A DNA stretch of 64,000 bases from Anatilimnocola aggregata (GCF_007747655.1 NZ_CP036274.1:6820001-6884000); one strand, 5' to 3'. Shown: positions 8,988 through 17,776, numbered from the stretch's first letter. A program made the numbers and translations. The notes: generated by a model from the letters alone, not told the origin.

Positions 8988-11333
8988 CTATTTTTTCAGC
9001 AGTTGAACCGCATCAGCATGGATGAAGCCGTCCGCTCCTTCATTGGAGATGACGATTGCCGCCTTGCCAGCGGGAAATTCGAACAGCCCCAGCGAGTGAA
9101 ATCCGTTAGGCTCGGTGGTGCTCTCCTGCTGGTTGAGCCGCAACTTGAGCGGCTTCTGCCCTTCGCGCTCAATCGTGCAAGAAGTGCGTGTCGAGCGGTT
9201 CTCGTGACCGACCCAGGCGAGTTTCACTTCGTACTTCCCCGCTTCCGCAACGGTCAATTCAAACCGGGCTTCGGCTGGTTCCGTGGCATTGGCGTACCGG
9301 TAGCCTTCGGCAATGTAAGGGCTGAGTCCCGTGCCGCCGGCCCATTTGCCGGTCATCTTGGCGCTCGTATCGTCCGCCACAATCCCGGCCAGCGACTTCA
9401 CGGCGACGCCGGAAGTTCCAGCCGCAGGCTTCGGTTGATTTGGTACGCCGGTGACCTTATCGGTCCCCTTGGACAAGTAAGGCTCGACGGCAATCGAATT
9501 CGTGTCGCGATACAAATCGCCGCTCAAGGTATCGCGCCGCATCGCGCCGGGTTGCTTGAACAGGTCGATCAGATCGGGCAAATAGCTGTCGTACACATTG
9601 CGGGGCGAAGTATTGTGCAGTGTGCAAAGGTAAGCTGCCTTGCCGACAACTTCGCCCATCATGCCGCAGGTGCGCATCACGCGGACAGTGCCAAGTGCTT
9701 CGTGATTCACGCTGATGCAACGGCCAGCCATGAACAGGTTGGGCACATTCTTCGAATAGAAGCAGCGATAAGGAACCGGGTATCCATTCTTGCGATCGAC
9801 CCCCGCGCCGAACTCGGCCCGAGAGATAAACGGATTGTCTGGATACTTCTTGGCGAACTGCTCCTTGGGATAGTGCAGGTCGATGTCCCAGGTCGTTGGC
9901 ACGCAGCCATCGGGAAACTCTCGCTGACTGACGATGTCGTTGCGGGTGAGGACCACGTCACCTTCCAGCAGACGTGATTCGCGCGGGCCGCCGACAAAGG
10001 CCACCCACTTGAGCGCCGACTTCGTGTGCAGATCCTTTTCCTTGCCATGCTTGAGGGCCGTGAAGGCACCAAACACAGCCCGCAGGTTCCAGTCGCGAAT
10101 CAGTTCCAGGTCCTTGATCGAATCCTTGTCAAAGCCCGATTCCCAGAACCATTCACCCTTCATGAAAGGCTTGCCGTCGATTTGCGAACGGCTGCGCGGG
10201 TTCTTGGGGAAGTCTGTCGTTTCGAGCGCCAAGGCCCAGGGCGTTTCGGGCCAGGCCTGATCGGTGTCGTCGTTCTGCCAATACCACATGTTCGACATGC
10301 CCATGCGTCCCTTGGGCTCAATGTTGTACTTGGCACCAGCCAGTTCGCCGATCACACCGTGGCCGGTGCAATCGCAAAACAGCTTGCCGCGGAAGACTCG
10401 TTCGCGACCGGTGCGAACTTCGAGCGCGGTGACCGAAGTGATCTTGCCGTCCTTGTCGGTCGCTGCCTTCATGGCAAAGTGGCCAAAGAAGAGCGAAGCA
10501 GTCTTTTCGCGGCGAACCAGCTTTTCCTTACGCTCGTCCAGGAACTCTGTCCCCGCAGCGGGCGAATCGGGAGCATGATCAGCGAATTCTTCGACAATCT
10601 CACCCAGGTGTGGATACTTGCCTCGCAACGTTCCACCTTGAGCCCAGACGCGTACTTCACTACTGCCATTGCCACCGAGCACGAATCGATCTTGAACTAG
10701 CGCGACATTAAGCGATTGACGAGCTGCCGAAACCGCCGTCGCAACACCGGCATAGCCGCCGCCAACGACGACCAGGTCGAACTCGCCGGCATCGTCGACG
10801 GGTGTTTCAAAACCCAACCAGGCGCGACGAGCTGCGGCCAGCTCTGCCGGTGCGGGTAAGGTGAACTTCGGATCGGAGGTGAGCAGAATCGCATCGCAGC
10901 GGCCATCAAAGCCGGTGAGATCGTGCAGCGCCAGCGAAACTTCGCCCGCGGGCAATTCCACTTCGCCACCGCTGTGCCAGTTCCAATCGGCTCCTTGGGT
11001 GCCGAACTCTGTGGCAACCGGCTTGCCGTTAATCAGCAATTGAAAACGTCCCGGTGTGCCCGGAGCTTTCCAATGCGCGACCCAATCTTTCGTTCGCACC
11101 CACAGCCGATATTTGCCCGCTTCTGCAACCTTGATCTTTGTTGTGGCATCGGCGACGGGTTGGCCCAAGCCATGCGCAAGCAAGTAAGGCGAGCCGACAA
11201 TTTGTGTGAACGCAGTGTCGAGGGACCAGCCTCCCATGTTCTCGAAGGACTCAGCCTCGACGAAAATCGTTTCTGACCGGCCAACGGCGGGAAGCGCCGC
11301 GCAAGTGAGTAACGCCAAGAAAAATGCACGCAT
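8988..11333 (-). CDS. Secreted FAD-dependent oxidoreductase with N- and C-terminal sugar-binding-like domains
   Basis: A 781-residue protein with a signal peptide (MRAFFLALLTCAALPAVGRS). The longer frame to 11429 adds 32 residues without signal character, so the ATG at 11333 is chosen. An N-terminal beta-rich domain (about 20-170) is followed by an FAD Rossmann motif (VVVGGGYAGVATAV) and NGSSEVRVW, as in the FAD_oxidored family of planctomycete and acidobacterial proteins. The last about 130 residues resemble a golvesin/xly-type carbohydrate-binding end (FPAGKAAIVISNEG). The substrate is unknown; the context suggests oxidation of a polysaccharide-derived compound. It ends 7 bp before the start of the NosR/ApbE fusion, so the two are probably cotranscribed. 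Confidence 0.8.
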   Translation of the reverse strand: MRAFFLALLTCAALPAVGRSETIFVEAESFENMGGWSLDTAFTQIVGSPYLLAHGLGQPVADATTKIKVAEAGKYRLWVRTKDWVAHWKAPGTPGRFQLLINGKPVATEFGTQGADWNWHSGGEVELPAGEVSLALHDLTGFDGRCDAILLTSDPKFTLPAPAELAAARRAWLGFETPVDDAGEFDLVVVGGGYAGVATAVSAARQSLNVALVQDRFVLGGNGSSEVRVWAQGGTLRGKYPHLGEIVEEFADHAPDSPAAGTEFLDERKEKLVRREKTASLFFGHFAMKAATDKDGKITSVTALEVRTGRERVFRGKLFCDCTGHGVIGELAGAKYNIEPKGRMGMSNMWYWQNDDTDQAWPETPWALALETTDFPKNPRSRSQIDGKPFMKGEWFWESGFDKDSIKDLELIRDWNLRAVFGAFTALKHGKEKDLHTKSALKWVAFVGGPRESRLLEGDVVLTRNDIVSQREFPDGCVPTTWDIDLHYPKEQFAKKYPDNPFISRAEFGAGVDRKNGYPVPYRCFYSKNVPNLFMAGRCISVNHEALGTVRVMRTCGMMGEVVGKAAYLCTLHNTSPRNVYDSYLPDLIDLFKQPGAMRRDTLSGDLYRDTNSIAVEPYLSKGTDKVTGVPNQPKPAAGTSGVAVKSLAGIVADDTSAKMTGKWAGGTGLSPYIAEGYRYANATEPAEARFELTVAEAGKYEVKLAWVGHENRSTRTSCTIEREGQKPLKLRLNQQESTTEPNGFHSLGLFEFPAGKAAIVISNEGADGFIHADAVQLLKK

Positions 11334-11534
11334 CGGAAGGACCTCTAACACTTCGGGAGAGTTTGCGGGGCGATCACAGCCAGATCGCAGCCCATTCAGT
11401 ATAGATGCAATTGCCCCCGGAATCAGCACGGCGACGGTGAACCTTTAATCGCCGGGTATCGCTCGGCGGGCCAAGCAAATTGGCGCCGGGGTTTGCCGCG
11501 ACGCAATGTCGACTTAGAATTGACCGCCGCACCT

Positions 11535-11576
11535 GGATGGGTGGCCGAGTGGTTTAAGGCAGCAGTCTTGAAAACC
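11535..11576 (+). tRNA. tRNA-Ser(UGA), 5' half only
   Basis: The sequence matches the 5' half of a bacterial tRNA-Ser: acceptor strand GGATGGG, the typical D arm GGCCGAGTGGTTTAAGGC, and an anticodon loop CTTGAAA with anticodon TGA at 11569-11571. After AAAACC the match stops. The 3' side of the anticodon stem does not pair with GCAGT, and no long variable arm, T arm or CCCATCC acceptor strand follows. It is therefore a truncated gene, perhaps left by site-specific integration at the anticodon stem-loop. Confidence 0.55.
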
Positions 11577-12016
11577 ATCAGCGCTATTTTTCGCCCGCCC
11601 CAGAAAACTCGATCCGTTCAACGATTCACCGTTCAAATCGCAATCTGGCGAATTTGTGGAAACGGGTAGAAACGGGCATAAAGAGGTCGCATCTGGTGTA
11701 GCCTACACCAGGCACTTCTAGTCGTCACAACGCTGCGCTTCGTGGCTGACCGGCGACGACCGAAACGGAGTTCGGTTCTATCGCAACGGAATCTCGCGCT
11801 GGGGCTGAACTTCCGCTGCAGGATCCGGCGATTGGCGGCCGTCCGGGGTGGATTCAATGTCGAGAGAATCCTCTGACGCTGGCTTGTCGTCCAGAACTGG
11901 CACCACTTGGAAACCATGCCGATGTGAGATCTGCACCGTTTTGTTGCTCGATTGAATCGAACAGCGGCAAACAAACGGTTTTTACCTTCCGGCCGCGGCC
12001 AGTGATGCCGAGTTTT

Positions 12017-12061
12017 GGACTGGAAATCCATGTGTCGCCGGTTCAACTCCGGCCCTGACCA
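12017..12061 (+). pseudogene. tRNA-like 3' half (anticodon arm, T arm, acceptor strand)
   Basis: The stretch contains a GGACTGGAAATCC anticodon-like hairpin, a short GTGTC variable region, a perfect 5-bp T stem (GCCGG 12037-12041, CCGGC 12049-12053) around TTCAACT, and a 7-nt acceptor-like strand with discriminator A. It resembles the 3' half of a class I tRNA such as tRNA-Phe more than a tRNA-Ser. No matching D arm or 5' acceptor strand is found directly upstream. It does not complete the tRNA-Ser fragment at 11535. Confidence 0.4.
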
Positions 12062-12091
12062 CTCCTAACGCCCCTTTTTCGACAACGACTT

Positions 12092-12112
12092 AGGGCTTTT
12101 TCTTTTAGCCCT
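12092..12112. terminator. Possible hairpin terminator
   Basis: A 6-bp stem (AGGGCT / AGCCCT) encloses a T-rich loop shortly after the tRNA-like fragment and between it and the minus-strand gene ending at 12179. It has T-rich sequence on one side only within the loop, so terminator function is uncertain. Confidence 0.25.
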
Positions 12113-12178
12113 TCCGAGGGCACAGAATTCCAGATTTTAGATTAATTCTTTGCCATTTCCCACAAATTGACTGCCGCA

Positions 12179-13090
12179 CTATTCGAGAACGCCAAGAGAG
12201 CCGCTATCAGCGTCGAATCTCCCGTAATAAATGGGAAGGTTGAACTTCGTGACCAGGTGCAAGAGATAGGCGAGGTCGTTATCCGTTGGGACCTGATCGC
12301 CGACAACGACCCACTTATGGGCCTTTGACTCTGAGGGATAAGAGGTGTATTCGAATAGTTGGCCAAGCGCGTCACGAATGCAGCGTTTAGCGTTCGCGGC
12401 AATCTTGATCTCGAAGAACGTGGTCACCTCCGGAAGAGTTACGCGAAGATCAACGAACTTCTTCTCGAAGCCAACCGCCCTGGCACCGTGCTTGTCACAC
12501 AGCCAGTCGTAGAGGCGATTTTGAAGCCGGGCGTGTTTCGGGTCCACGATCTGGCCCTGCTGTGCTGCGCGAACGAACTGTAGCTCCGAGCGTTTCTCGG
12601 CGGAAAGTCGTTCCTCGCCATTCTCCGCTTCGCTCTTCGGCAAAGGTGCGTCGTCATCAAACGCCAAAACGTAGTGATGAGACCGCGCGGGCTTGCTGCT
12701 CGGATCAAACGGTGGCATGTCGGGGTCGAGTTCGACGTCTGCCGGGTCGTAACACGCGTTGATAACTAGTGCCGGATCGGTTGCGTCGAGCACTGTCTCG
12801 TCAGCACCGATCGCAGCGATGTCCGCTTTCATTCGATCAAACCAGCCGTTTGCGACAATCGCTGAGACTGCTGTCACGAGTTCATTGTCGCGTGGGACAT
12901 ACACCTTTTTGATTTGCCCGACGTAGAAAGTCTGGTCGTTGAACTTGGTGTAGAGCTTCAGGGACAGCCATTTGCCCTTGTAACGGCTGTGAAATCGGTG
13001 GATCGGTTCAAAGAATCCGTACTTCTTTCCGCCGATCAGCCAATTGAAATTGAAGTTCCACTCCTCGTGGCCAAACTTGTGGCTGCCCAC
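12179..13090 (-). CDS. Hypothetical protein with probable PD-(D/E)XK nuclease domain
   Basis: A 303-residue protein starting at GTG (13090). The frame extends only four codons further to a stop, so no better start exists and the 5' end may be slightly truncated. The N-terminal part has a GHEEWNFNFNWLIGG motif followed by beta-strand-rich sequence. The C-terminal part (about 190-290) has KFVDLRV, about ten residues, then TFFEIKIA, which fits the D-x(n)-E-x-K active site of PD-(D/E)XK nucleases. The role is inferred only: location in a broken accessory region next to a nuclease-NTPase fusion suggests a defence or mobile-element gene. No obvious ribosome binding site was seen. Confidence 0.6.
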   Translation of the reverse strand: MGSHKFGHEEWNFNFNWLIGGKKYGFFEPIHRFHSRYKGKWLSLKLYTKFNDQTFYVGQIKKVYVPRDNELVTAVSAIVANGWFDRMKADIAAIGADETVLDATDPALVINACYDPADVELDPDMPPFDPSSKPARSHHYVLAFDDDAPLPKSEAENGEERLSAEKRSELQFVRAAQQGQIVDPKHARLQNRLYDWLCDKHGARAVGFEKKFVDLRVTLPEVTTFFEIKIAANAKRCIRDALGQLFEYTSYPSESKAHKWVVVGDQVPTDNDLAYLLHLVTKFNLPIYYGRFDADSGSLGVLE

Positions 13091-13097
13091 AAGGGAA

Positions 13098-13211
13098 GAT
13101 GGCTACCCTGACTACACCTATGCGATGCTGCTGCAGATTCCTGAAACCGCTACGGATCGCGTGCAGCAAGTCAGGGGCAAGCTGAGAGAAGCCATTTCAC
13201 TTGCCAAGTAA
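13098..13211 (+). pseudogene. C-terminal gene remnant
   Basis: A plus-strand frame of 37 codons ends at TAA 13211 and reads like real protein (YAMLLQIPETATDRVQQV, then GKLREAISLAK). It has no start of its own and abuts the start of the minus-strand nuclease-like gene, suggesting a gene cut by rearrangement. Family not recognised. Confidence 0.3.
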
Positions 13212-14081
13212 CTTACGCTTGCTCTCTTCCGAACACTGCGTTACCGTCCGCCCATGACATGGACAGACCGCACAGCACCAATCAGGTTCGGAGACCGCGT
13301 CGCCTAATCGGCAAAGTACCTGCGCGATACGGGGCAACAGGCAGGTGAGACAGGCCATACCCAAGGCGTGGTGAAAGAACTGAAACCGCTCGGCGATACG
13401 ATGCTCGCCACCGTGGCATCGGATAACCCAGAGATTGGGCAGATGGTTGTCGTTAGCAACCTGGCAAGAGTGGGCGGGAAAGGCTTCGCCCTCGATTAGC
13501 GGCCTCAGCCCCCGCCGGTACGATTACCGGCGAGAGCGTTCGCCTACGGCTACCCGTTTCCGGACAGCACCCAAACGATTTTCAAAACGATTACCAGCAG
13601 TTCGATTGTGGCGAGCCACATCCTCAACTTCTGCAGTTCTGAGTCGCTGAGAATTGAAAAATTCATTTTCATTTTTCTGCTCCATACAAACCCTTTCAAA
13701 GAGGCCTCGAAAGCATTCACAGCAACCCGCTGCTGCCGTGACAATTACCTACTAAACCATACTGGAGTACACCGTCTTCCCGGCAAGTTCCGACCGAAAT
13801 TTTCTTGTCGCACGTAAACTAGCCGGGATTTCAAGGCCTATTCTGGTATCTAAGCCAGCATCTTCGAACGCCACGTGCGCTTTGCGGCCCGACAGACGGC
13901 TGACGCTGGGCACTCGCGGCCGTCGATTAGCCAAATCCCCTTCGCTCGATCACCCTCTCGGTCGTCGACTGGAAGAAATAGGACCTACCGAACAAAGTGA
14001 ATGTGGCGGACCTCGCCAAAGTTGGCGGCAAGGGTTTTCGCTCGACTGACCTTCGTCGAATGACGGGGTATAATCTTCCGC
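13212..14081. other. Gene debris between nuclease-like and NTPase genes
   Basis: No full gene. Two plus-strand fragments share a C-terminal-like motif: NLARVGGKGFALD ending near 13499 and NVADLAKVGGKGFRSTD ending near 14049. This suggests two relics of related genes. A short minus-strand frame (13550-13672) could be a small membrane peptide. The stretch 13650-13690 is AT-rich relative to its surroundings. Confidence 0.4.
13550..13672 (-). CDS. Possible small single-span membrane peptide
   Basis: A 40-residue frame starting at ATG 13672, with a GGAG about 10 nt upstream. It has a polar N-terminal helix (SILSDSELQKLR) and a hydrophobic segment (MWLATIELLVIVLKIVWVL). The layout fits a small membrane or toxin-like peptide, but the region is full of debris and no homologue is recognised. 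Confidence 0.25.
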   Translation of the reverse strand: MKMNFSILSDSELQKLRMWLATIELLVIVLKIVWVLSGNG

Positions 14082-17018
14082 ATGTCGCACGCCACAAAAC
14101 CTCGAATTGCTTCAACAGTCGCGATCAACCGCCCGCACATTCTCGTTTTAGCCGAGGGCAGAACTCAATCCGAACAGAACAACAGGAAGGGCCACTTGTT
14201 CGAGGAGTTCATAGCCTTGCTGATGGAACTCTATGGTTACGAAAAACCCACACGTGATCGGCTAAACTCAACTGAAAATGGTATCGAACTTGACGTAACT
14301 ACGAGTCACAAGTTGACGGGGCAAAGGGCCATCGCTGAATGCAAGGCCTACAGTACAAACCTCGACGCCCCTGCAATCACCGGTTTTTATGGCAAACTTG
14401 CCAGCGCCCGCTTCGATATTCCCGATCTTGTCGGCTTCTTCGTTGCCATCCCCGGCCTTACCGCTGGCGCTGACGTGTTTTTTCGGAAGACTGCTTCAAA
14501 CGACCAACAATTCCGCTACCTCAACCCAGAGGCGATCGTCGATTTGCTGATCGAGAAGTCAATCATCAAAGAACCACAGACCGATGAACTGACCTCCGAC
14601 TTCGCAGTCATCATTACGCGTCATGGCACCTACTGCGCAAATAAACTGGTTGACCCTTCGAGCCGCCGAGCTGCTTTCGTACAGGTTTGGGGAACGGACG
14701 GCGTTCCTGATCCAGTAATCGAACTTCTCACAGCATCCGATTACGCAGGGGCGCTTCCTGTCACATCTATCACTGCGCATGCCCAACGTCCCCTGGCAGT
14801 TTCAATCTCCGCAGAGCCGACAATCGTTGAAGTGCACGGCAGCAAAAGTGAGCTCGAATACCAGTTGCCCGCGTCGCCGAAGTTCTTTGTCGGCCGCGGC
14901 GACCACATCAAGGAGTTCCAAACGCTCTTCAAGGAACGCATTGAACATGCCACTGTCGTAGTTCTGAACGGGCAATCTGGTTGGGGAAAAAGTTCCCTTG
15001 CACTCCAATTCCGGAGCCAGCTTAATCAGAAAGGAGGCAGCGGCTTGGTCATCGATTCCCGAACTGCTACTTCCCCTGAATTTGTTTGGCAAGCAATCCG
15101 AAAAGCTCTGCTAAGTGCGGAGAGGCATGGGATAGCTAAACTCCCCGTAAACGCATCCTTCGCGAGCCTGAGCAGTGCAATTACGACCATGGCAAACACC
15201 CAGTGGACCGGCAAGCCACTGCTCGTTTTCTTCGATCAATTCGAGAACGTGTTCCGAGACGCACGGTTAACTCAAGAGTTCCGCGACCTCGCATTCGCGA
15301 TTCGGGAAGTTACGGCGCCAGTCATCGTTGGGTTTGCTTGGAAAACCGATCTTGTCGGCCTCACGGAAACCTACCCTTACAAGCTTCGGGACGACATACG
15401 CTCATGCGCCAACATCTACATCATGGACCCGCTCGGTCCCAGTGAAATCAACGCGCTGTTACATCGCTTACAAAAGGCCGCCGGCACCAAGCTTCAAAAG
15501 GAATTGAAGCAGCGGCTTCGCGAAGTCTCGCAAGGCCTGCCGTGGCTGTTTAAGAAACTCGCAAGCCACGTCGACCGTGAATTGAAATCCGGGGCGACGC
15601 AGGACGATTTGGTCGCCGATTCATTAAATGTTAAACGACTTTTCGAAACCGACCTCACCGAATTAAACCTCCCGGAACGTGAGGCGCTCAAGCGATTTGC
15701 ACGCATGGCCCCAAAGGCTGCCTCTGAAGTAGTCGAGGCAATCCCGAAGGAGATTGTTCAATCACTTCTCGATCGGCGATTGATCGTACAGGTTGGTGAT
15801 CTTCTCGATACGTACTGGGACATTTTCCGGGACTTTTTAATTACCGGTGACGTGATTGTCAGCGAAAGTTACATCCTTCGACAGACACCGAATGCGGTCG
15901 CCAGGCTGCTTAAGGAAGTCATCAACGCCGGCGGTGACCTACTCGCAGACGATGCAGTGACGAAACTTGGTCTCAAACTAGGCGCTGTTTTCAACCTCGC
16001 TCGTGAACTCAAGGTAATGGGGGTGGCGACAGACGTTCCAAGGCACGTTCATATTGCTGACGACATAATCAACGCAAGTGATCGAGAGACAGCGATTCGA
16101 GACCGAATTACCGCCTCACTCAAAAAACACAAAGCTCTCTCGTTACTCACAGACCTCGCAGCTTCCGCTGATGGCCCTTTGCCCATTACCGCATTTGCCG
16201 AGGCCCTTCCAAAGGCGTTCCCCGCCATCCAAGTGCGTGATGATATTTGGGCGCAATACGCGAGAGCATTCATTACTTGGTTCGAGTATGCACAAATCGC
16301 CACTCTCGACCGCAATTCCATCGAGATTCCACCGTCCGACCCGAAGCTAATCACACTGCTAACTGCAACACGCCATCCCCGCGCAAGAACTCAGGGACGT
16401 CCCAAAAGCTTTCCACAATCCCAGCCGAAGCCCGCCCTTGCGCTGGCACAAGCGATTGCGAGAAACCTTCCTCATCCTGCCATGAGGTACAACGCCAAAA
16501 AGAAAGCCCTATCTGACCTCATTCTACTTGATCTTATCGATAGTCCGAAAACCGACGTTTACACAATCAAGCGAAATCCATTTGACGCATCCTTTAGCGT
16601 TCTAGCCGAAGTCATACTCGACGGAATTGAACAATTCTCTGGCTGCAAGCCTGCTGTCCAACTACTCAGAGCCAATCCCAATGCGACCCACTCAGAAATC
16701 GGTCAGGCCCTCCAGGCGGGACATGGGACGACATGGTCCGATCAAACTCTATTACTAAACGGGAAGACCTTTCGCGCATGGGCTAAAGCGGCTCGACTCA
16801 TTGCTGGCCGACTCAATCGCAAAGGCCGGAAGAGGAAAAAGAACTGGTCGCAAGAAGCAATGCTCTGGAATGAAGAAGAACCAGCAATTACAACCACTGG
16901 TGAACCCAGAGCCATGACCGAAGAGAGCCTACCCCAGCCGAAGCCGAAGGCAGACTCTGATCAGGACGTAGCACCACCACCGGAGCCACCCTCGCTTAGG
17001 TCTCCGACATCGTGGTGA
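14082..17018 (+). CDS. Mrr-like nuclease fused to STAND-type NTPase (candidate defence effector)
   Basis: A 978-residue protein. Residues about 35-135 form an Mrr-like restriction endonuclease domain: a helical LFEEFIALLMELYGY, then D71 and E86-x-K88 (ELDVTTSHK, AECKAY), the PD-(D/E)XK active site. An NTPase domain follows: a leading FFVGRGDHIKEF (268-279), Walker A GQSGWGKS (297-304) and Walker B LLVFFDQFE (380-388, D385). The rest (about 400-940) is helical and unrecognised, without clear TPR or WD repeats. The order effector nuclease then P-loop NTPase then sensor-like C-terminus matches the plan of Avs/STAND anti-phage proteins, but this one is much shorter. Function is inferred. It stands alone on the plus strand in a broken accessory region, and no methyltransferase gene is adjacent, which argues against a classical restriction-modification pair. 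Confidence 0.75.
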   Translation: MSHATKPRIASTVAINRPHILVLAEGRTQSEQNNRKGHLFEEFIALLMELYGYEKPTRDRLNSTENGIELDVTTSHKLTGQRAIAECKAYSTNLDAPAITGFYGKLASARFDIPDLVGFFVAIPGLTAGADVFFRKTASNDQQFRYLNPEAIVDLLIEKSIIKEPQTDELTSDFAVIITRHGTYCANKLVDPSSRRAAFVQVWGTDGVPDPVIELLTASDYAGALPVTSITAHAQRPLAVSISAEPTIVEVHGSKSELEYQLPASPKFFVGRGDHIKEFQTLFKERIEHATVVVLNGQSGWGKSSLALQFRSQLNQKGGSGLVIDSRTATSPEFVWQAIRKALLSAERHGIAKLPVNASFASLSSAITTMANTQWTGKPLLVFFDQFENVFRDARLTQEFRDLAFAIREVTAPVIVGFAWKTDLVGLTETYPYKLRDDIRSCANIYIMDPLGPSEINALLHRLQKAAGTKLQKELKQRLREVSQGLPWLFKKLASHVDRELKSGATQDDLVADSLNVKRLFETDLTELNLPEREALKRFARMAPKAASEVVEAIPKEIVQSLLDRRLIVQVGDLLDTYWDIFRDFLITGDVIVSESYILRQTPNAVARLLKEVINAGGDLLADDAVTKLGLKLGAVFNLARELKVMGVATDVPRHVHIADDIINASDRETAIRDRITASLKKHKALSLLTDLAASADGPLPITAFAEALPKAFPAIQVRDDIWAQYARAFITWFEYAQIATLDRNSIEIPPSDPKLITLLTATRHPRARTQGRPKSFPQSQPKPALALAQAIARNLPHPAMRYNAKKKALSDLILLDLIDSPKTDVYTIKRNPFDASFSVLAEVILDGIEQFSGCKPAVQLLRANPNATHSEIGQALQAGHGTTWSDQTLLLNGKTFRAWAKAARLIAGRLNRKGRKRKKNWSQEAMLWNEEEPAITTTGEPRAMTEESLPQPKPKADSDQDVAPPPEPPSLRSPTSW

Positions 17019-17266
17019 CACGTGCCGGCCAAGGAACTTTTTGGCGTCATCCACCTACCAACGGAGGCTCCTTCCGCGTTGCGCGTGAGCCATCCTCCTG
17101 CCGCTTTGTCATACCCCACGGTTACGGCTTCATACGACCAACATGCCGCGGTGTTATTCACCGCGTTGGAAGTTAAGTCGATGTCAGATTTTGCTTGACC
17201 TAAAGTCGCGGTTGCGTCAATATCCCGCGCAAGGTAATCGCAGATGCTCCTACCATCTCGTTACTG
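16961..17266 (-). pseudogene. Minus-strand gene fragment overlapping the NTPase 3' end
   Basis: A frame open on the minus strand from about 17266 reads plausibly (ARDIDATATLGQAKSDIDLT, then VNNTAACWSYEAVTVGYDKA). It has no proper start and is preceded by an in-frame stop. The part below 17019 overlaps the nuclease-NTPase gene and is probably antisense. It looks like the remnant of an unrecognised gene. Confidence 0.25.
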
Positions 17267-17494
17267 AACCGCTGGGAGCTGCGACGCTCTCGGCGGTTCG
17301 TCGTTCATGGCACGCTTATATACGCGCCGCAAGCGTTTATTTCCCGTTACAGCATAACCTTGCCGTGCATGGTTTCATATTCAGCCAGCCGTTTGCCACG
17401 GGCCGATAGCCGCAAATTCCGGCGAGCGGCATTTTTCCGTCGAGAGCTAACTGGCGGGTCGCTCTTATTTCATTGACAAACGATTAGCACCCCA

Positions 17495-17544
17495 TGCACA
17501 ACCCTCTTCGAACAAGTTCTCGGTTTGAAAACTGCGTAATTGCT
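17495..17544 (+). repeat. 50-bp direct repeat, copy 1
   Basis: Near-identical to 31825-31875: both begin TGCACAACCCTCTTCGAACA and both end with an ACTGCGTAA-TGCT-like tail, with a few substitutions and one indel. Weaker similarity continues downstream of both copies (CGCTTTACT, then GCTGACGA-GCCA about 100-150 bp later). The second copy lies just upstream of an integrase-core transposase, so this copy may be the remnant of the same element. Confidence 0.75.
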
Positions 17545-17691
17545 CCTTGATTTAGCAATTACCGACACCGAGTCGGCTTCGTTTCCTAGCGAAGTCCACG
17601 CTTTACTTTGCCATTCTCGCACTCTGCTTGCCAATTATTCACGATTTGCTGACGACGCCAAATTACGACCGGCTAATCAACGAAAAGCGTC

Positions 17692-17724
17692 GCTACTTGC
17701 ATATGTATTGCAAGTAGCTATAAA
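17692..17724 (+). promoter_or_regulatory. Operator-like palindrome overlapping a promoter
   Basis: GCTACTTGCA (17692-17701), a 7-bp AT-rich centre, and TGCAAGTAGC (17709-17718) form a perfect 10-bp inverted repeat. TATAAA (17719-17724) follows at once and fits a -10 box; TTGCAT within the left arm (17698-17703) fits a -35 box with a 15-bp spacer. The layout fits repression by a dimeric regulator. The Fur-family regulator encoded at the operon's end (29871-30323) is the natural candidate, by inference. Confidence 0.6.
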
Positions 17725-17776
17725 TGGCGTTGTCGGTTGTGCATTTCATGCTGGCGGCTCAAGGAGATCAAAGACA

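Larger units (their letters stand above)
11334..12178. other. Gene-poor boundary of an accessory region
   Basis: No complete gene. It contains the tRNA-Ser 5' half (11535-11576), a tRNA-like 3' half (12017-12061) and a hairpin (12092-12112). Between them are short frames such as the plus-strand reading through 11582-11730 that ends HKEVASGVAYTRHF. These look like gene debris rather than functional genes. The minus-strand frame 11633-12046 is rich in Arg and low in hydrophobic residues, typical of an antisense shadow. Confidence 0.5.
17019..17776. other. Intergenic region with repeat copy and promoter-operator
   Basis: About 760 bp. It contains a possible minus-strand gene fragment (to 17266), the first copy of a 50-bp direct repeat (17495-17544) and a 10-bp perfect inverted repeat overlapping a likely promoter (17692-17724). 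The plus-strand frame from 17540 into the next gene lacks protein character before the ATG at 17777. Confidence 0.6.

Noticed and set aside
9003-9977. Plus-strand open frame (324 residues)
   Set aside because: Antisense to the FAD oxidoreductase; no signal, motif or ribosome binding site.
11535-12061. tRNA-Ser gene interrupted by a group I intron
   Set aside because: The two halves do not form a joint anticodon stem or acceptor stem, and the 3' piece has its own anticodon hairpin. They are fragments of different tRNAs.
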